Numbered from the stretch's first letter, positions 54,527 through 64,000 are shown. The stretch: 64,000 bases of DNA from Streptomyces sp. DH37 (GCF_029813835.1 NZ_JARVKV010000026.1:1-64000); one strand, 5' to 3'. Numbers and translations: made by a program. The notes: generated from the letters alone by a model not told the origin.

Positions 54527-55588
54527 CGCAGCGCACGGACGTGGTGGTGATCGGCGGCGGCCAGGCCGGGCTCGCCGCCGGCCACCACCTGCGCCGCCGG
54601 AATCCGGACTTCGTGGTCCTCGACGCCCAGGAGCACCCCGGCGGCGCCCGGCGCCACATGTGGGACTCCCCGCGCCCGTTCTCCCCGGCCGCCCACTCCT
54701 CGCTGCCGGGACGGCCCATCCCGGCCGTCCCGGCGAGGAGCACCCCGGCGCACACGACGTGGTGGAGTACCCGGCCGCCTACGAGCGACGCTACGACCCG
54801 CCCGTGCAGCGCCCCGTCCGCGTCCGCGCCGTGCACCGCGACGGGGAGCGGCTGCGCGTGGAGACCGGCTCCGGCACCCGGCGGGCGAAGGCCGTGATCA
54901 GCGCCACCGGCACCTGGTGGCGGCCCTTCCTCCCGGCCGTCCCCGGACGGGAGGCGTTCCGGGGCGAGCAGTCGCACGCCACCGGCTACCGTAGTCCCGA
55001 ACGGTTCGCCGGCCGGCGCGTCATCGTGGTCGGCGGCGGCGACTCCGGGGCCCGGAGCGCCGCCGACCTCGCCCTCCACGGCGGCGTCGACCTCACCTGG
55101 GCGACCCGGCGCCCGCCGCGCCTCCTGCCCGACCACATCGACGGCCGCGCGCTCTTCGACGTCGCCACCGCCCGCCGCCGGGCCCTGGAGGCCGGTCCCA
55201 CCGACACCGGCGGTGCGGCCTCCCTCGGCGACATCGTCGCCGTGCCGCCCGTCCGCGGAGCCAGGGACGCCGGGCTGCTCAAGGCGTCACCGATGTTCGC
55301 CCGCCTCACCGCCGACGGTGCCGCCCGGGCCGACGGCACGACGGCCGGTGCGGACGCCGTCACCCGGTGCACCGGCTTCCGGCCCGCGCTCGGCCACCTC
55401 GCGCCCCTGCGGCTGCGCACCTCTCGCGGCCGCATCCGCACCGAGGGCACGCGGGCCCTGGACGAGCCGCGCCCGCACCTGCTCGGCCACGGCGACCGGA
55501 CCGGACCGGACCGACCTCGGCCACCCCCGTCGGCGTCGGCCGCCCCGCCCGCGACGCCGCCGCCGGGATCGCCGCGCCGGTCCCGTGA
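54523..55588 (+). pseudogene. arsO-like FAD monooxygenase, frameshifted
   Basis: The GTG overlaps the acr3 stop and opens VVVIGGGQAGLAAGHHLRRR, a flavin-containing monooxygenase start as in ArsO. Near 54735 the coding sequence shifts frame (continuing HDVVEYPAAYERRYDPPVQRPVRV and VIVVGGGDSGARSAADLA). Near 55505 it shifts again to reach the normal end (VGVGRPARDAAAGIA, stop at 55588). The second shift falls within (GACCG)4 at 55495-55514. Both frames keep strong coding bias, so the damage is recent or due to sequencing. The intact family member is about 355 residues. Confidence 0.8.
55495..55514. repeat. Pentanucleotide repeat (GACCG)4 at a frameshift
   Basis: Four exact GACCG units lie within the arsO-like gene where the reading frame changes. 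Loss or gain of one unit would change the frame, so slipped-strand mispairing is a plausible cause. Confidence 0.8.
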
Positions 55589-55726
55589 CCCACCGCCCGG
55601 GCCGGTGCCCGCGGCCGGGACTGCGAGGGCGGGGACGAGGGCGGAGGCGGGGGTGGTGGGACGCTGGAGGAAGAGGACGAACAGGAGCGCACAACCACCG
55701 CGGGCCGTCATGCCGAGGAGGCCGCC

Positions 55727-56071
55727 GTGACTTCCGAGCCCCACCCCACCGCACGAACACCCCGGCCGACCCTGACGATCACCGAGGCCGGCCGCCGCCG
55801 CGCCGTGCTCACCTTCTCCGGCCGGCTGGACGCCGGAACGCTCGGCGAGCTGGAGGAGCGGCTCGTGGATCCGCGGCTGCTCGGCGCCCGCGAGGTGGTG
55901 CTGGAGATGGGCGAACTCGACCACCTGGACCTGGCGAGCGCCTACGCCCTGCTCCGCGTGGCCACCGGACGGCCGGAGGGCGCCGGGCTCACCGTCCGCG
56001 GAGCCAACCGCGCCGTGCAGCGGACCCTGCGCCACGCCGGCATGGACGCGGTCGCGGTGATCGAGGAGTGA
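55727..56071 (+). CDS. STAS-domain protein
   Basis: This encodes 114 residues from a GTG with GAGGAG upstream. The STAS core (LTFSGRLDAGTLGELEERL) is followed by ELDHLDLASAYALLRVA. The usual phosphorylatable Ser after Asp is shifted (LDLASAY), so it may be insensitive to RsbW-type kinases. It is separate from the other STAS gene at 51598. Confidence 0.82.
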   Translation: MTSEPHPTARTPRPTLTITEAGRRRAVLTFSGRLDAGTLGELEERLVDPRLLGAREVVLEMGELDHLDLASAYALLRVATGRPEGAGLTVRGANRAVQRTLRHAGMDAVAVIEE

Positions 56072-56316
56072 CGGCGGGCGGGCGCCCCGGGGGCCGTTCC
56101 CACCGCTCCCCGCCGCTCCCCGCCGCCGTCCCGCAGGCGGCCCAGGGTGCGGGTCCGCGCACACCACCGGAGTCCCGCCGCCGGGCCCGGCCCACCCCAC
56201 CCGTGAGACCGCGACCGGCGGGCGCGCCCTGCCCCGTGCCGACCTTTACGGAGCCCTCGTGGGAGCGCTACCGTCGGCCTCGCCGTATCCGCCCGAGGCC
56301 GCCTGCTGGAGTGCCC

Positions 56317-56973
56317 ATGCGCCGAACCGTGCTCGCAGCGGTTCTGTTGTCCTTATCCCTCTCACCGCTCGCCGGATGCAGCGCGGGCGGCGAGCCCGCC
56401 CCGCCGGCCGCCTCCGGACCCTCCGCCCCGGGCACCGCCGGACCGTCCGATCCGGCACCGGCCGGGCCGACGCCGGTGCCGACGGGGAAGACCTTCGCCT
56501 GGCCGGACGGCCTCGAGGCGACGGCGACCGTCCTGGGACGCCTGCGCGCGGCGGACCGCACGGACGTGCGGGACGGCGTGGTGGACGAGGCGCGACTGGC
56601 CGAGGCGCGCGAGAAGCTGCTGGGGGAGCGCAGCGAGCCGCTGGGTCTGCGGGTGGAGCTGACCAACACCGGTGACGCCCCCGTCGACCTGGACGCGGTG
56701 CGGCTCCAGTGGGTGGGGGTCGAGGTGGGCGGCATGGCCGGGAAGGCCGCCGACGACGGCGGGTTCAAGGGCGAACTGGCCCCCGGCGAGAGCGCGACGG
56801 AGCTGAGCGCCTGGGCCGTGCCCGACATCGTGGCCGTCGGCTACCAGGTGCTCGTGTGGCCCCGGGGCCCCCAGAAGGGGGTGGCCGCGCAGTTCTCCGG
56901 CGCCGTGCCGGGCGCGTCCGTCCGCCCGCCGGAGGGCGGGGGGCACGACCACTCCGGTCACGGCGACCACTGA
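56317..56973 (+). CDS. Lipoprotein with His-rich C-terminal tail
   Basis: This encodes 218 residues. The lipoprotein signal peptide has lipobox LAGC (Cys21), then a Pro/Ser/Ala linker (about 25-55). The mature domain has beta-strand patterns of an extracellular Ig-like (DUF4352-like) fold (LGLRVELTNTGDAPVDLDAVRLQW). It ends GGGHDHSGHGDH with four His residues that could bind zinc, copper or nickel. No family name is certain. Confidence 0.78.
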   Translation: MRRTVLAAVLLSLSLSPLAGCSAGGEPAPPAASGPSAPGTAGPSDPAPAGPTPVPTGKTFAWPDGLEATATVLGRLRAADRTDVRDGVVDEARLAEAREKLLGERSEPLGLRVELTNTGDAPVDLDAVRLQWVGVEVGGMAGKAADDGGFKGELAPGESATELSAWAVPDIVAVGYQVLVWPRGPQKGVAAQFSGAVPGASVRPPEGGGHDHSGHGDH

Positions 56974-57127
56974 CGCCGCCGCGCGCCGGCCGCCGTCGCC
57001 GCCCGGCGGTACCCGCGTCGTCGCCGGGGCCGCCGGGAGCGGGTGTGGGAGGATGCGGGCGCGGCGCACGGGCGGGCTCGCGGTGCCCGGCCGCACAGGG
57101 GCGAAGCAGGGAGCAGGGAGGGGCTGG

Positions 57128-57742
57128 ATGTTCGCGACACCACTGGACGAGAACACCGGGGACACCGCGGACACCGGAGGCACCGCGGGCGCGCGGGATG
57201 CCGCCCGTGCCGAGCTGCGCCCCCTGGAGCCCTGGCAGGCGGAGGAGTTCCTCGCCCACATGGACCGGGCCCGGGCCGGCATCGATCCGTGGATCCCCTT
57301 CGCCGCCCGCGCCACCGATCCGGAGTCGGCCAGGGCCCTGCTCCAGGACTACGCGGACCGGCAGGCCGCCGACCGGGGCCGGATCTACGGCATCTGGCTG
57401 GAGGGGACGCTGGTCGGCGGGGTCCTCTTCCCCGTCTTCGACGCCGCCTCCGGCAACTGCGAGATCGGCTGCTGGCTGGAGCCGGCCGGACAGGGGCGCG
57501 GCCTGGTGACGAAGGCCGCCCGGCGGCTCGTCGACTGGGCGTTCGCCGAGCGCGGGATGCACCGGGTGGAGTGGGTGGTCTCCGCGGGCAACGAGCGCAG
57601 CATCGCCGTGGCGAAGCGGCTGGGCATGACCCTCGACGGGGTCCTGCGGCAGAAGTACCCGCACCGCGGGGAGCGCCACGACACCCAGATCTGGTCACTG
57701 CTCGCCGCCGAGTGGCGGGGCCCGGCGGCGACGGCGGGCTGA
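57128..57742 (+). CDS. GNAT acetyltransferase, RimJ/RimL type
   Basis: This encodes 204 residues with GGGAGGGG before the ATG. The first 25 residues are a Thr/Gly/Ala-rich extension. The GNAT core follows (IYGIWLEGTLVGGVLFPVFD, GCWLEPAGQGRGLVTKAARRLVDWAF with the acetyl-CoA loop, ERSIAVAKRLGM). RimJ/RimL members acetylate ribosomal proteins, amino acids or small molecules. Confidence 0.88.
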   Translation: MFATPLDENTGDTADTGGTAGARDAARAELRPLEPWQAEEFLAHMDRARAGIDPWIPFAARATDPESARALLQDYADRQAADRGRIYGIWLEGTLVGGVLFPVFDAASGNCEIGCWLEPAGQGRGLVTKAARRLVDWAFAERGMHRVEWVVSAGNERSIAVAKRLGMTLDGVLRQKYPHRGERHDTQIWSLLAAEWRGPAATAG

Positions 57743-57921
57743 GCCCCGCGGGGCAGGCGCGGTCCACCGGGCCCGGACGCGTGGGCACCGCGGGCGGGCC
57801 GGCCCCGCTCCCGGCGGTGCGGTGCCGCCCCGTGAGGACGGCGGCGGGCCGGCGGCGGCCCCCACCGCGCGGCGCGATGCGAGGACCCCGCGCCGCGCCC
57901 TCGGGGCCGGCCGAGCGGCGG

Positions 57922-58311
57922 TCACGCGGTGGGCCGCCGCGCGTACGCCTCGATCTCGATCTTCATACGGGGGTCGGCGAGGCCGCACACGAGCATGGTC
58001 GCGGCCGGCCTCGTCCCGCCGAAGGCGCGGCGCAGGACCGGCCAGCAGGGCTCGAAGTCGTCCCGGTCGGGCAGCAGGTACCGCACCCGCACGACGTCCG
58101 CGAAGGCGCATCCCGCCTCGGCCAGCGCGGCCCCGATGTTGCGCAGGCACTGCTCGGCCTGCTCCACCACGTCGTCGGAGATCGTCATGGTGGTGTAGTC
58201 GAACCCGGTCGTCCCGGACACATGCACCCAGTCGCCGTCGACCACGGCGCGGGCGTAGCCGATCCGCTCCTCGAACGTCGAGCCGCTGAGGATCGCGCGT
58301 CGCTCCGTCAT
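57922..58311 (-). CDS. RidA-family protein
   Basis: This encodes 129 residues. The family signature HVSGTTGFDYTTMTISDDVVEQAEQCLRNIGAALAEAG and the C-terminal R-P-A-A-T-M-L-V-C-G-L with IEIEAYA match Rid proteins. RidA hydrolyses reactive enamine/imine intermediates from PLP enzymes. The conserved Arg near residue 107 (TRPAAT) is present. It is transcribed alone. Confidence 0.9.
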   Translation of the reverse strand: MTERRAILSGSTFEERIGYARAVVDGDWVHVSGTTGFDYTTMTISDDVVEQAEQCLRNIGAALAEAGCAFADVVRVRYLLPDRDDFEPCWPVLRRAFGGTRPAATMLVCGLADPRMKIEIEAYARRPTA

Positions 58312-58579
58312 GCGGCGAACGCTAGGCCACCGGCGGGGACGCGCTCAACACGGTTGCCGGGAGGGGCCGGCGTCGCCGGAACCGGTTCACCGCGGACGTC
58401 CGGGTGTGACATGCTCCGAGGGGCGCCGGGCCCGCGTCACCACGCGCTCGGGCCCGGTGGCGGCCGGGCCTCTCCGCCGGGGACCCACCCGGTGAGCACA
58501 CGACGTGGACCCGACCGACCGGCGCGGTCGCCCCGGGCCCGGACGGCCGGGCGGGCGATCGCGGGAACGGAGCCGTCCC

Positions 58580-59959
58580 ATGGCCACGACCGCTCGACCC
58601 CCGACGGCGTCCACGGGGGCGGACCGGGCCCACGCGGTGGTGATCGGCGCCGGTGTGGCGGGGCTGACGGCGGCCCGCGCGCTCGCCGACGCCTACCGGC
58701 GGGTGACCGTCGTCGACCGCGACGCGCTCCCCGCCGGACCGGCCGCCCGCCGCGGCGTACCGCAGAGCCGGCAGCTCCACATCCTGCTCGCCCGCGGCGC
58801 GCGGGTGCTGGAGGAACTGTTCCCCGGCTTCCTGGAGGAGCTGCTCGCCGCGGGCGCCACCCGCGCGGACACCCAGGGCGAGGCCCACTGGTACCTCGAC
58901 GGCCGCCTCCTGCGCCCGGCGCCCTCCGGAGTGATCTCCTACGGCGCGAGCCGCCCCCTGGTCGAGCACCACGTCCGGGCGCGCGTCGCCGCGCTGCCCG
59001 GCGTCGGGATCAGGGACTCCACCGAGGTGCTGGGCCTGGTCACCACACCGGATCGCGGGCGGGTCACCGGCGTCAGGGTGCGTCCGCGCGCCGACGGGGC
59101 CCGGGAGGAGGTGCTCCCCGCCGGCCTGGTCGTCGACGCCTCGGGCCGGGGGTCGCGGGCCCCGGCCTGGCTGGAGGAGCTGGGGTACGCCCGGCCGCGG
59201 CGGACGCGGGTGCGCGCCGACGTCGTCTACGTCACCCGTCACTTCCGGCGTGAACCCCACCACCTCGGCGGCCGGAGAGGCGCCGCGCTGGTGCCCTTCC
59301 CGGGCCTGCCGCGGGGCGGGGCCGTCGTCTCGGAACGGGAGGACCGGTTCGCGGTCGTCCTCTTCGGCCTGCTGGGGGAGGAGCCCCCGACCGACCACGC
59401 GGGCATGCTGGCCTACGCCGAGAGCCTGCCGGGACCCGATGTGGCCGAGGTGCTGCGCACGGCGGAGCCGCTGAACGACCCGGTGAGGATGCGCCACCCC
59501 GCCAGCGTGCGTCACCACTACGAGAAGTCGGCCCGCCGTCTCGACGGGTTCCTGGTCACCGGCGACGCCCTGTGCAGCTTCAACCCCACCTACGGCCAGG
59601 GCATGACGGCGGCGGCCCAGCAGGCGGCCGTGCTGCGGGCCCTGCTCGCCGAGGGCGCCGGCGACCTGCCCCGGCGTTTCTTCCGCGCCGCCGCCGGGGT
59701 GGTCGGCACCCCGTGGCTGCTGGCCGCCGGCGGCGACCTGCGCTTCCCCGGGGCGGAGGGGAGGCGCGGGCCGGCCGACGGGCTGCTCGACCGGTACCTC
59801 ACCCGCTACCGCGCGGCGGCGTCCGTCGACCCCGTCCTGGGCAGGACGTTCCTGGCGGTGGCCAACATGGTCGAGCCGCCCGCCCGGCTGATGTCACCCG
59901 GCCATGTGCTGCGCGTGCTCCGCGCGGCACGGCGGGCGGAGCCGTCCGGGACACGGTGA
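58580..59959 (+). CDS. FAD-dependent oxidoreductase (geranylgeranyl reductase/PHBH-like)
   Basis: This encodes 459 residues. FAD motif AVVIGAGVAGLTAARALADAY (about 19-39) is followed by GVPQSRQLHILLARGARVLEELFPGF and late VTGDALCSFNPTYGQGMTAAAQQA (about 337-360). This places it with PHBH-fold flavoproteins often annotated as 2-polyprenyl-6-methoxyphenol hydroxylase-like. GGAG lies upstream of the ATG. No partner genes reveal the substrate. Confidence 0.85.
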   Translation: MATTARPPTASTGADRAHAVVIGAGVAGLTAARALADAYRRVTVVDRDALPAGPAARRGVPQSRQLHILLARGARVLEELFPGFLEELLAAGATRADTQGEAHWYLDGRLLRPAPSGVISYGASRPLVEHHVRARVAALPGVGIRDSTEVLGLVTTPDRGRVTGVRVRPRADGAREEVLPAGLVVDASGRGSRAPAWLEELGYARPRRTRVRADVVYVTRHFRREPHHLGGRRGAALVPFPGLPRGGAVVSEREDRFAVVLFGLLGEEPPTDHAGMLAYAESLPGPDVAEVLRTAEPLNDPVRMRHPASVRHHYEKSARRLDGFLVTGDALCSFNPTYGQGMTAAAQQAAVLRALLAEGAGDLPRRFFRAAAGVVGTPWLLAAGGDLRFPGAEGRRGPADGLLDRYLTRYRAAASVDPVLGRTFLAVANMVEPPARLMSPGHVLRVLRAARRAEPSGTR

Positions 59960-60144
59960 CGGCGGCCGGTGACGACGGCTGGTGACGGCGGCCGGTGACG
60001 GCGGCGCGCGTGCGCGCCCACCGCTCGGGGACGCTTCCCGCGAGTCCGCCGAGGAGTCCCCGTCCCTCGGCGAGGGGGCACGGCGAGGTCTGCGGCCGAC
60101 GGACCGGTACGGGGGATTTCCAGCGATTTTTCCCAGGTTTCCTG

Positions 60145-60173
60145 TTGATTTGGTGCGCGTGTGTGACTAGCGT
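60145..60173 (+). promoter_or_regulatory. Candidate sigma-70-type promoter
   Basis: TTGATT and TAGCGT with a 17-bp spacer agree well with the Streptomyces housekeeping promoter consensus. The predicted start near 60180 lies just upstream of the SOS box, so bound LexA would block initiation or early elongation. Confidence 0.65.
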
Positions 60174-60190
60174 GAGGTTTCAGACAGTTT

Positions 60191-60206
60191 TCGAACGAAG
60201 GTTCGA
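60191..60206. promoter_or_regulatory. SOS box (LexA operator)
   Basis: TCGAAC-GAAG-GTTCGA has perfect inverted half-sites matching the actinobacterial LexA box TCGAAC-N4-GTTCGA. It lies 108 bp upstream of the first gene and just downstream of the predicted promoter, indicating DNA-damage induction of the operon. Confidence 0.88.
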
Positions 60207-60313
60207 AATCGAACTTCGGCCGAGCGGGTGTACGTCTCGCCGGGCGGGGACCGCGTCCCGACGCCCCCCGGGCCCACCCCGAACCGCCGTCGGATGCGCC
60301 AGAGGAGCATGGC

Positions 60314-61234
60314 GTGAACACCTTCACCTTCACCCCCGCCACCAAGGAACAGGCCAAGGCCCGCATCGCGCTCACCGGACCCACCGGCTCGGGCAAGACC
60401 TACACGGCGCTCGTCACCGGCACCGCGCTCGGCGAGAAGGCCGCCCTCGTCGACACCGAGCACGGCAGCGCCTCCAAGTACGCCGACGAGTTCGCCTTCG
60501 ACACCCTCCAGCTCACGACGTTCGAGCCCACCGCGCTCATCGACGTACTCGCGGTGGCCGCCCACGACGGCTACGACGTCATGATCGTCGACTCGCTCTC
60601 GCACTTCTGGTCCGGCGCCGGGGGGATGCTCGAGCAGGTCGACAACGCCGCGAAGCGCTTCGGGGCGGGCAGCAGCTTCGCCGCCTGGAAGGAGGCCCGC
60701 CCCATGGAGCGGGCGATGATCGACGCCCTGCTCGCCTACCCCGGTCACCTCATCGTCACCATGCGCACCAAGACCGAGTACGTCGTGGAGACCGACGACC
60801 GCGGGCGCAAGGTGCCGCGCAAGGTCGGGCTCAAGCCCGAGCAGCGCGAGGGCATCGAGTACGAGTTCGACATCGTCGGCGACCTCGACCACGAGAACAC
60901 CCTGGTGATCTCCAAGTCCCGGGCGAAGCCCCTCTCCGGGCTCGTGATCCGCAAACCGGGTGCGGAGTTCGCCGGATCCGTCCTGGACTGGCTCAACGCC
61001 GGCAAGCCCACCCCGGACGCGTCCGACTACCTCGCGACCGCCACCGCCCCGAACACCACCTACGACGAGCTCCGCTCCCTCTACGAGGAGGCGCGGCGGC
61101 ACAACCTGCTCGCCGCCGCCGTCCTGGACCCGGCCGGGGAGCCGACCACGCTCGGCGACCTCATCGTGCGCCGCGGCACGGAGGCGAAGAGGGAGGCCGG
61201 CAAGACGGCCGAGCGGAAGGCCGTGGCGGCATGA
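60314..61234 (+). CDS. Sak4-like AAA/RecA-fold phage ATPase
   Basis: This encodes 306 residues from a GTG. Walker A is LTGPTGSGKTYTAL (about 20-33), followed by LVDTEHGSASKYADEF and Walker B MIVDSLSHFW (about 95-104). The C-terminus is Lys/Arg-rich. This matches phage Sak4-like (Rad51-related) recombinases that work with a phage SSB. It is the first gene of the SOS operon and overlaps the next gene by 4 bases (ATGA). Confidence 0.82.
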   Translation: MNTFTFTPATKEQAKARIALTGPTGSGKTYTALVTGTALGEKAALVDTEHGSASKYADEFAFDTLQLTTFEPTALIDVLAVAAHDGYDVMIVDSLSHFWSGAGGMLEQVDNAAKRFGAGSSFAAWKEARPMERAMIDALLAYPGHLIVTMRTKTEYVVETDDRGRKVPRKVGLKPEQREGIEYEFDIVGDLDHENTLVISKSRAKPLSGLVIRKPGAEFAGSVLDWLNAGKPTPDASDYLATATAPNTTYDELRSLYEEARRHNLLAAAVLDPAGEPTTLGDLIVRRGTEAKREAGKTAERKAVAA

Positions 61235-61749
61235 ACCTCAAGGAGCACGCCACCGAGGTCGCCGTTCTCAAGGTGCTGCGCGACGCGGTGGAGGCCCGGT
61301 ACCAGGCCACGCGCCGCGAGGTCCTCGAGGAACTGCGCACGGCCCGCGCCGAGTTCGCCCTCAAGTCGATGCGGGTGACCCTGCGGGACGGCACCCCCAT
61401 CGCCACCATCACGCTCATCGACCCCAGGCCGGCCGTCGTGGTCGCCGACGAGGACGCCTTCACCGCCTGGGTGACCGAGAACCACCCGGAGGAGGTCGAG
61501 ACGCTCGTCCGGGTGCGCTCCAGCTGGCGAAAGCGGTTCATCACCGAGCTCGCGGCCTGGCCGGGGCCGGTCACCGACCCGTACACCGGCGAGGTGATCC
61601 CGGGTCTGGAGGCGGCCCCGGCCCCCGAACCGCGCTCGTTCAGCCTCCGGCCCGTGCCCGGCGGAACGGAACAGGTCGCCCGGGCCTGGCGCACCGGCGA
61701 GATCGACCTCCCCCGGCTGCTCGCCCTCGACAGCGGCGAGGCGCGATGA
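61231..61749 (+). CDS. Phage-like hypothetical protein
   Basis: This encodes 172 residues. An N-terminal helical part (EVAVLKVLRDAVEARYQATRREVLEELRTARAEF) is followed by a beta-rich domain ending in DPYTGEVIPGLEA. Similar proteins sit between Sak4-like and SSB genes in actinophages and may handle DNA ends or modulate the recombinase, but the role is unknown. It is coupled to the upstream gene by ATGA. Confidence 0.7.
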   Translation: MNLKEHATEVAVLKVLRDAVEARYQATRREVLEELRTARAEFALKSMRVTLRDGTPIATITLIDPRPAVVVADEDAFTAWVTENHPEEVETLVRVRSSWRKRFITELAAWPGPVTDPYTGEVIPGLEAAPAPEPRSFSLRPVPGGTEQVARAWRTGEIDLPRLLALDSGEAR

Positions 61750-61827
61750 CCGGCGGCCGCCGCGCCCCAGCCGACGAAACCGGACAGGCGCGGGTGGGGA
61801 ACCACCCGTCGCGCGAAAGGACCTCCC

Positions 61828-62307
61828 ATGGCCGGTGAGCCCGTCATCACCGTCGTCGGCAACCTGACCGACGACCCCGACCTCCGCACCACCCCGTCCG
61901 GCGACGTGGTCACGCACTTCACCGTCGCCTCCACACCCCGCACCTTCGACCGGCGGAGCAACGAGTGGAGGGACTCCGCCGACACGCTGTTCCTGCGCTG
62001 CACGGCCTGGCGGCAGGAGGCCGAGCACGTCGCCGAGTCCCTGGCGCGGGGCACGCGCGTCATCGTCCAGGGGCGGCTGCGCCAGCGGACGTACGAGACC
62101 CGCCAGGGCGAGAAGCGGACCGTGGTCGAGTGCGAGGTCGACGAGGTCGGCCCCTCGCTGCGGTTCGCCAGCACCCAGGTCGCCAAGGCCCCGCGCCCGG
62201 GCGCCCTCGTCGGCGACCGCTCCGGCGCCGCCCCGTCCGCCGGCGGTCCGTCCGCCCGGGGCGACGGCGAGCGGCAGGGCCACGGGGAGGGCGAACTCCC
62301 CTTCTGA
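61828..62307 (+). CDS. ssb: Single-stranded DNA-binding protein
   Basis: This encodes 159 residues. An OB fold at about 1-115 (ITVVGNLTDDPDLRTTPSGDVVTHFTVAST, TLFLRCTAWRQEAEHVAESLARGTRVIVQGRLRQRTYETRQGEKRTV) is followed by a Gly/Ala/Ser linker and the acidic tip GELPF that docks partner proteins. It is shorter than the chromosomal replication SSB and probably serves the Sak4-like and RecA proteins beside it. Confidence 0.92.
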   Translation: MAGEPVITVVGNLTDDPDLRTTPSGDVVTHFTVASTPRTFDRRSNEWRDSADTLFLRCTAWRQEAEHVAESLARGTRVIVQGRLRQRTYETRQGEKRTVVECEVDEVGPSLRFASTQVAKAPRPGALVGDRSGAAPSAGGPSARGDGERQGHGEGELPF

Positions 62308-62355
62308 CCGTTCCGACCGATCCGACCGACCGGACCACCGCGGAGGCCGACCGAC

Positions 62356-62618
62356 ATGGCCGTTCCCACCCCGACCGACCCCCTGACGGCCTGGACCCCG
62401 CGGGCGGCCGTCGGCCTGGACTGCGCCGGGTGCCACCCCGGGCGCCGTGACGACGCCTCCCCGCTCCGCCCGGACGCTCCGGACACCCCGGCCCGGACGC
62501 CCCCGGGCGGACGCGCGGAGGCGCGGGGCCCCGCGGAGGCCCGCGACGACGCGGCCCCGCCCGCCGCACCCGGAGCGCCGGCCGCGATGACAGACCCCGA
62601 CCCACCGAGGGAGACCCC

Positions 62619-62622
<4 letters not shown>
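62356..62622 (+). CDS. Small Pro/Ala-rich ORF, uncertain
   Basis: This encodes 88 residues, about a quarter Pro and Ala, with no recognisable domain apart from a CAGC pair (DCAGCHPGRRDD, about 23-34). The case for it is its position within an operon and its stop codon overlapping the recA GTG (GTGA). It may be a coupling ORF rather than a functional protein. Confidence 0.4.
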
Positions 62623-63668
<1,046 letters not shown>

Positions 63669-63862
63669 CCCGCCGGCCGCCGCGCCCGGGCGCCGCCCCG
63701 CTTCCCGAGGACCGCCCGGCCGCGCGGACGGCCGCGGGGAGCGCCGGTGGCGGCACGGGGAGCGAGGCCCGCCCCGGTGCCACCCCGGAATTCGAAGATC
63801 GACTTTCGTGACCGCGCCGAGTGAGCGACCCTGGAACAGGATGTCCGAGGGACGGGGGCCGC

Positions 63863-64000
63863 ATGAAGGTAGGCCTGATCACCCGGGAGTACCCGCCGAA
63901 CGTCTACGGCGGCGCCGGTGTCCACGTGGAGTTCCTCGCCCGGGAGCTGAGGCGGCTCACCGACCTCGAGGTGCACTGCTGGGGCGAGGGCGGCGAGGGT
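63863..64000 (+). CDS. glgA: Glycogen synthase-type glycosyltransferase, 5' part
   Basis: The first 46 codons lie before the window edge. KVGLITREYPPNVYGGAGVHVEFLARELRRL is the typical start of actinobacterial glycogen synthase/GlgM glycosyltransferases (GT4/GT5, Rossmann N-domain). It uses a nucleotide sugar to build or elongate alpha-glucan. A second TTCGA-rich element (63790-63809) lies upstream but is not a clear SOS box. Confidence 0.8.
   Translation, partial: MKVGLITREYPPNVYGGAGVHVEFLARELRRLTDLEVHCWGEGGEG

Larger units (their letters stand above)
59960..60313. promoter_or_regulatory. Upstream region of the recombination operon
   Basis: This 354-bp region changes from GC-rich to markedly AT-richer at about 60110. 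It holds a -35 TTGATT (60145-60150), a 17-bp spacer, a -10 TAGCGT (60168-60173) and an SOS box (60191-60206). No ORF is supported here. Confidence 0.75.

Noticed and set aside
63788..63809. Possible second SOS box upstream of the glycosyltransferase
   Set aside because: The TTCGAAGATCGACTTTCG-like sequence lacks the GAAC-N4-GTTC arrangement, so it does not fit the LexA consensus.

Overview
This window is about 64 kb of very GC-rich chromosomal DNA with strong G/C in third codon positions. The gene content is that of a Streptomyces: a spore-pigment (whiE-type) type II polyketide cluster, a geosmin synthase, SpoIIE/RsbW/STAS regulators, a cstA-type importer and an actinobacterial glycogen-synthase start at the right edge. 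I saw no tRNA, rRNA, CRISPR array or transposase.

Layout. 1-5.1 kb: two unrecognised conserved proteins, a small hypothetical protein, a helix-turn-helix-type protein and a radical-SAM protein related to spore photoproduct lyase. 5.7-9.5 kb: a two-gene unit with a family-2 encapsulin shell protein carrying a cyclic-nucleotide-binding insert, followed by a two-domain geosmin synthase, its likely cargo. 9.5-13.9 kb: housekeeping membrane genes (CorA, a BrkB-type protein, DUF3618, MscL with a zinc ribbon, an FhaA-like N-terminal domain). 15.0-22.9 kb: the most interesting locus, a linaridin-like RiPP cluster with two paralogous precursor peptides, two hairpins, a membrane-helix/alpha-beta hydrolase fusion (LinH type), its LinL-type partner, a methyltransferase, an ABC exporter, a desaturase-like flavoprotein and a double SnoaL-fold protein. 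Most of the biosynthetic genes are joined by 4-base start/stop overlaps. A regulatory-looking 1 kb leader precedes it.

22.9-27.4 kb: an M23 peptidase, a frameshifted ORF, a winged-helix regulator, a hypothetical protein and a neutral zinc metallopeptidase. 27.5-32.6 kb: cstA with its small partner, divergent from a sodium:solute symporter that is translationally coupled to an ECF-like sigma factor and a one-helix membrane protein. 32.7-36.2 kb: a class-V aminotransferase, a broken TauE/SafE exporter, a hemerythrin-like protein and an MpaB-type oxygenase. 36.2-44.5 kb: the spore-pigment cluster in whiE order with an added O-methyltransferase, plus the divergent hydroxylase.

44.9-52.3 kb: a multidomain SpoIIE-like protein whose phosphatase domain has lost metal ligands, preceded by seven decamers in exact 10-bp phase; an RsbW-like ATPase; an ArsR/SRPBCC pair; a secreted alpha/beta hydrolase; a Ppx/GppA protein; and a STAS protein. 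52.5-55.6 kb: a decaying arsenic-resistance locus with intact arsC, arsR and acr3, a trxB stub and a frameshifted arsO-like gene. 55.7-60.0 kb: a STAS protein, a His-tailed lipoprotein, an acetyltransferase, a RidA protein and a flavoprotein. 60.1-63.7 kb: a promoter with a perfect actinobacterial SOS box driving a Sak4-like ATPase, a hypothetical protein, an SSB and a complete RecA. This looks like a captured phage-type recombination operon. The window ends inside a glycosyltransferase gene.

Function and family names come from motif recognition without database searches. Gene starts were chosen by Shine-Dalgarno sequence and overlap with the neighbour.
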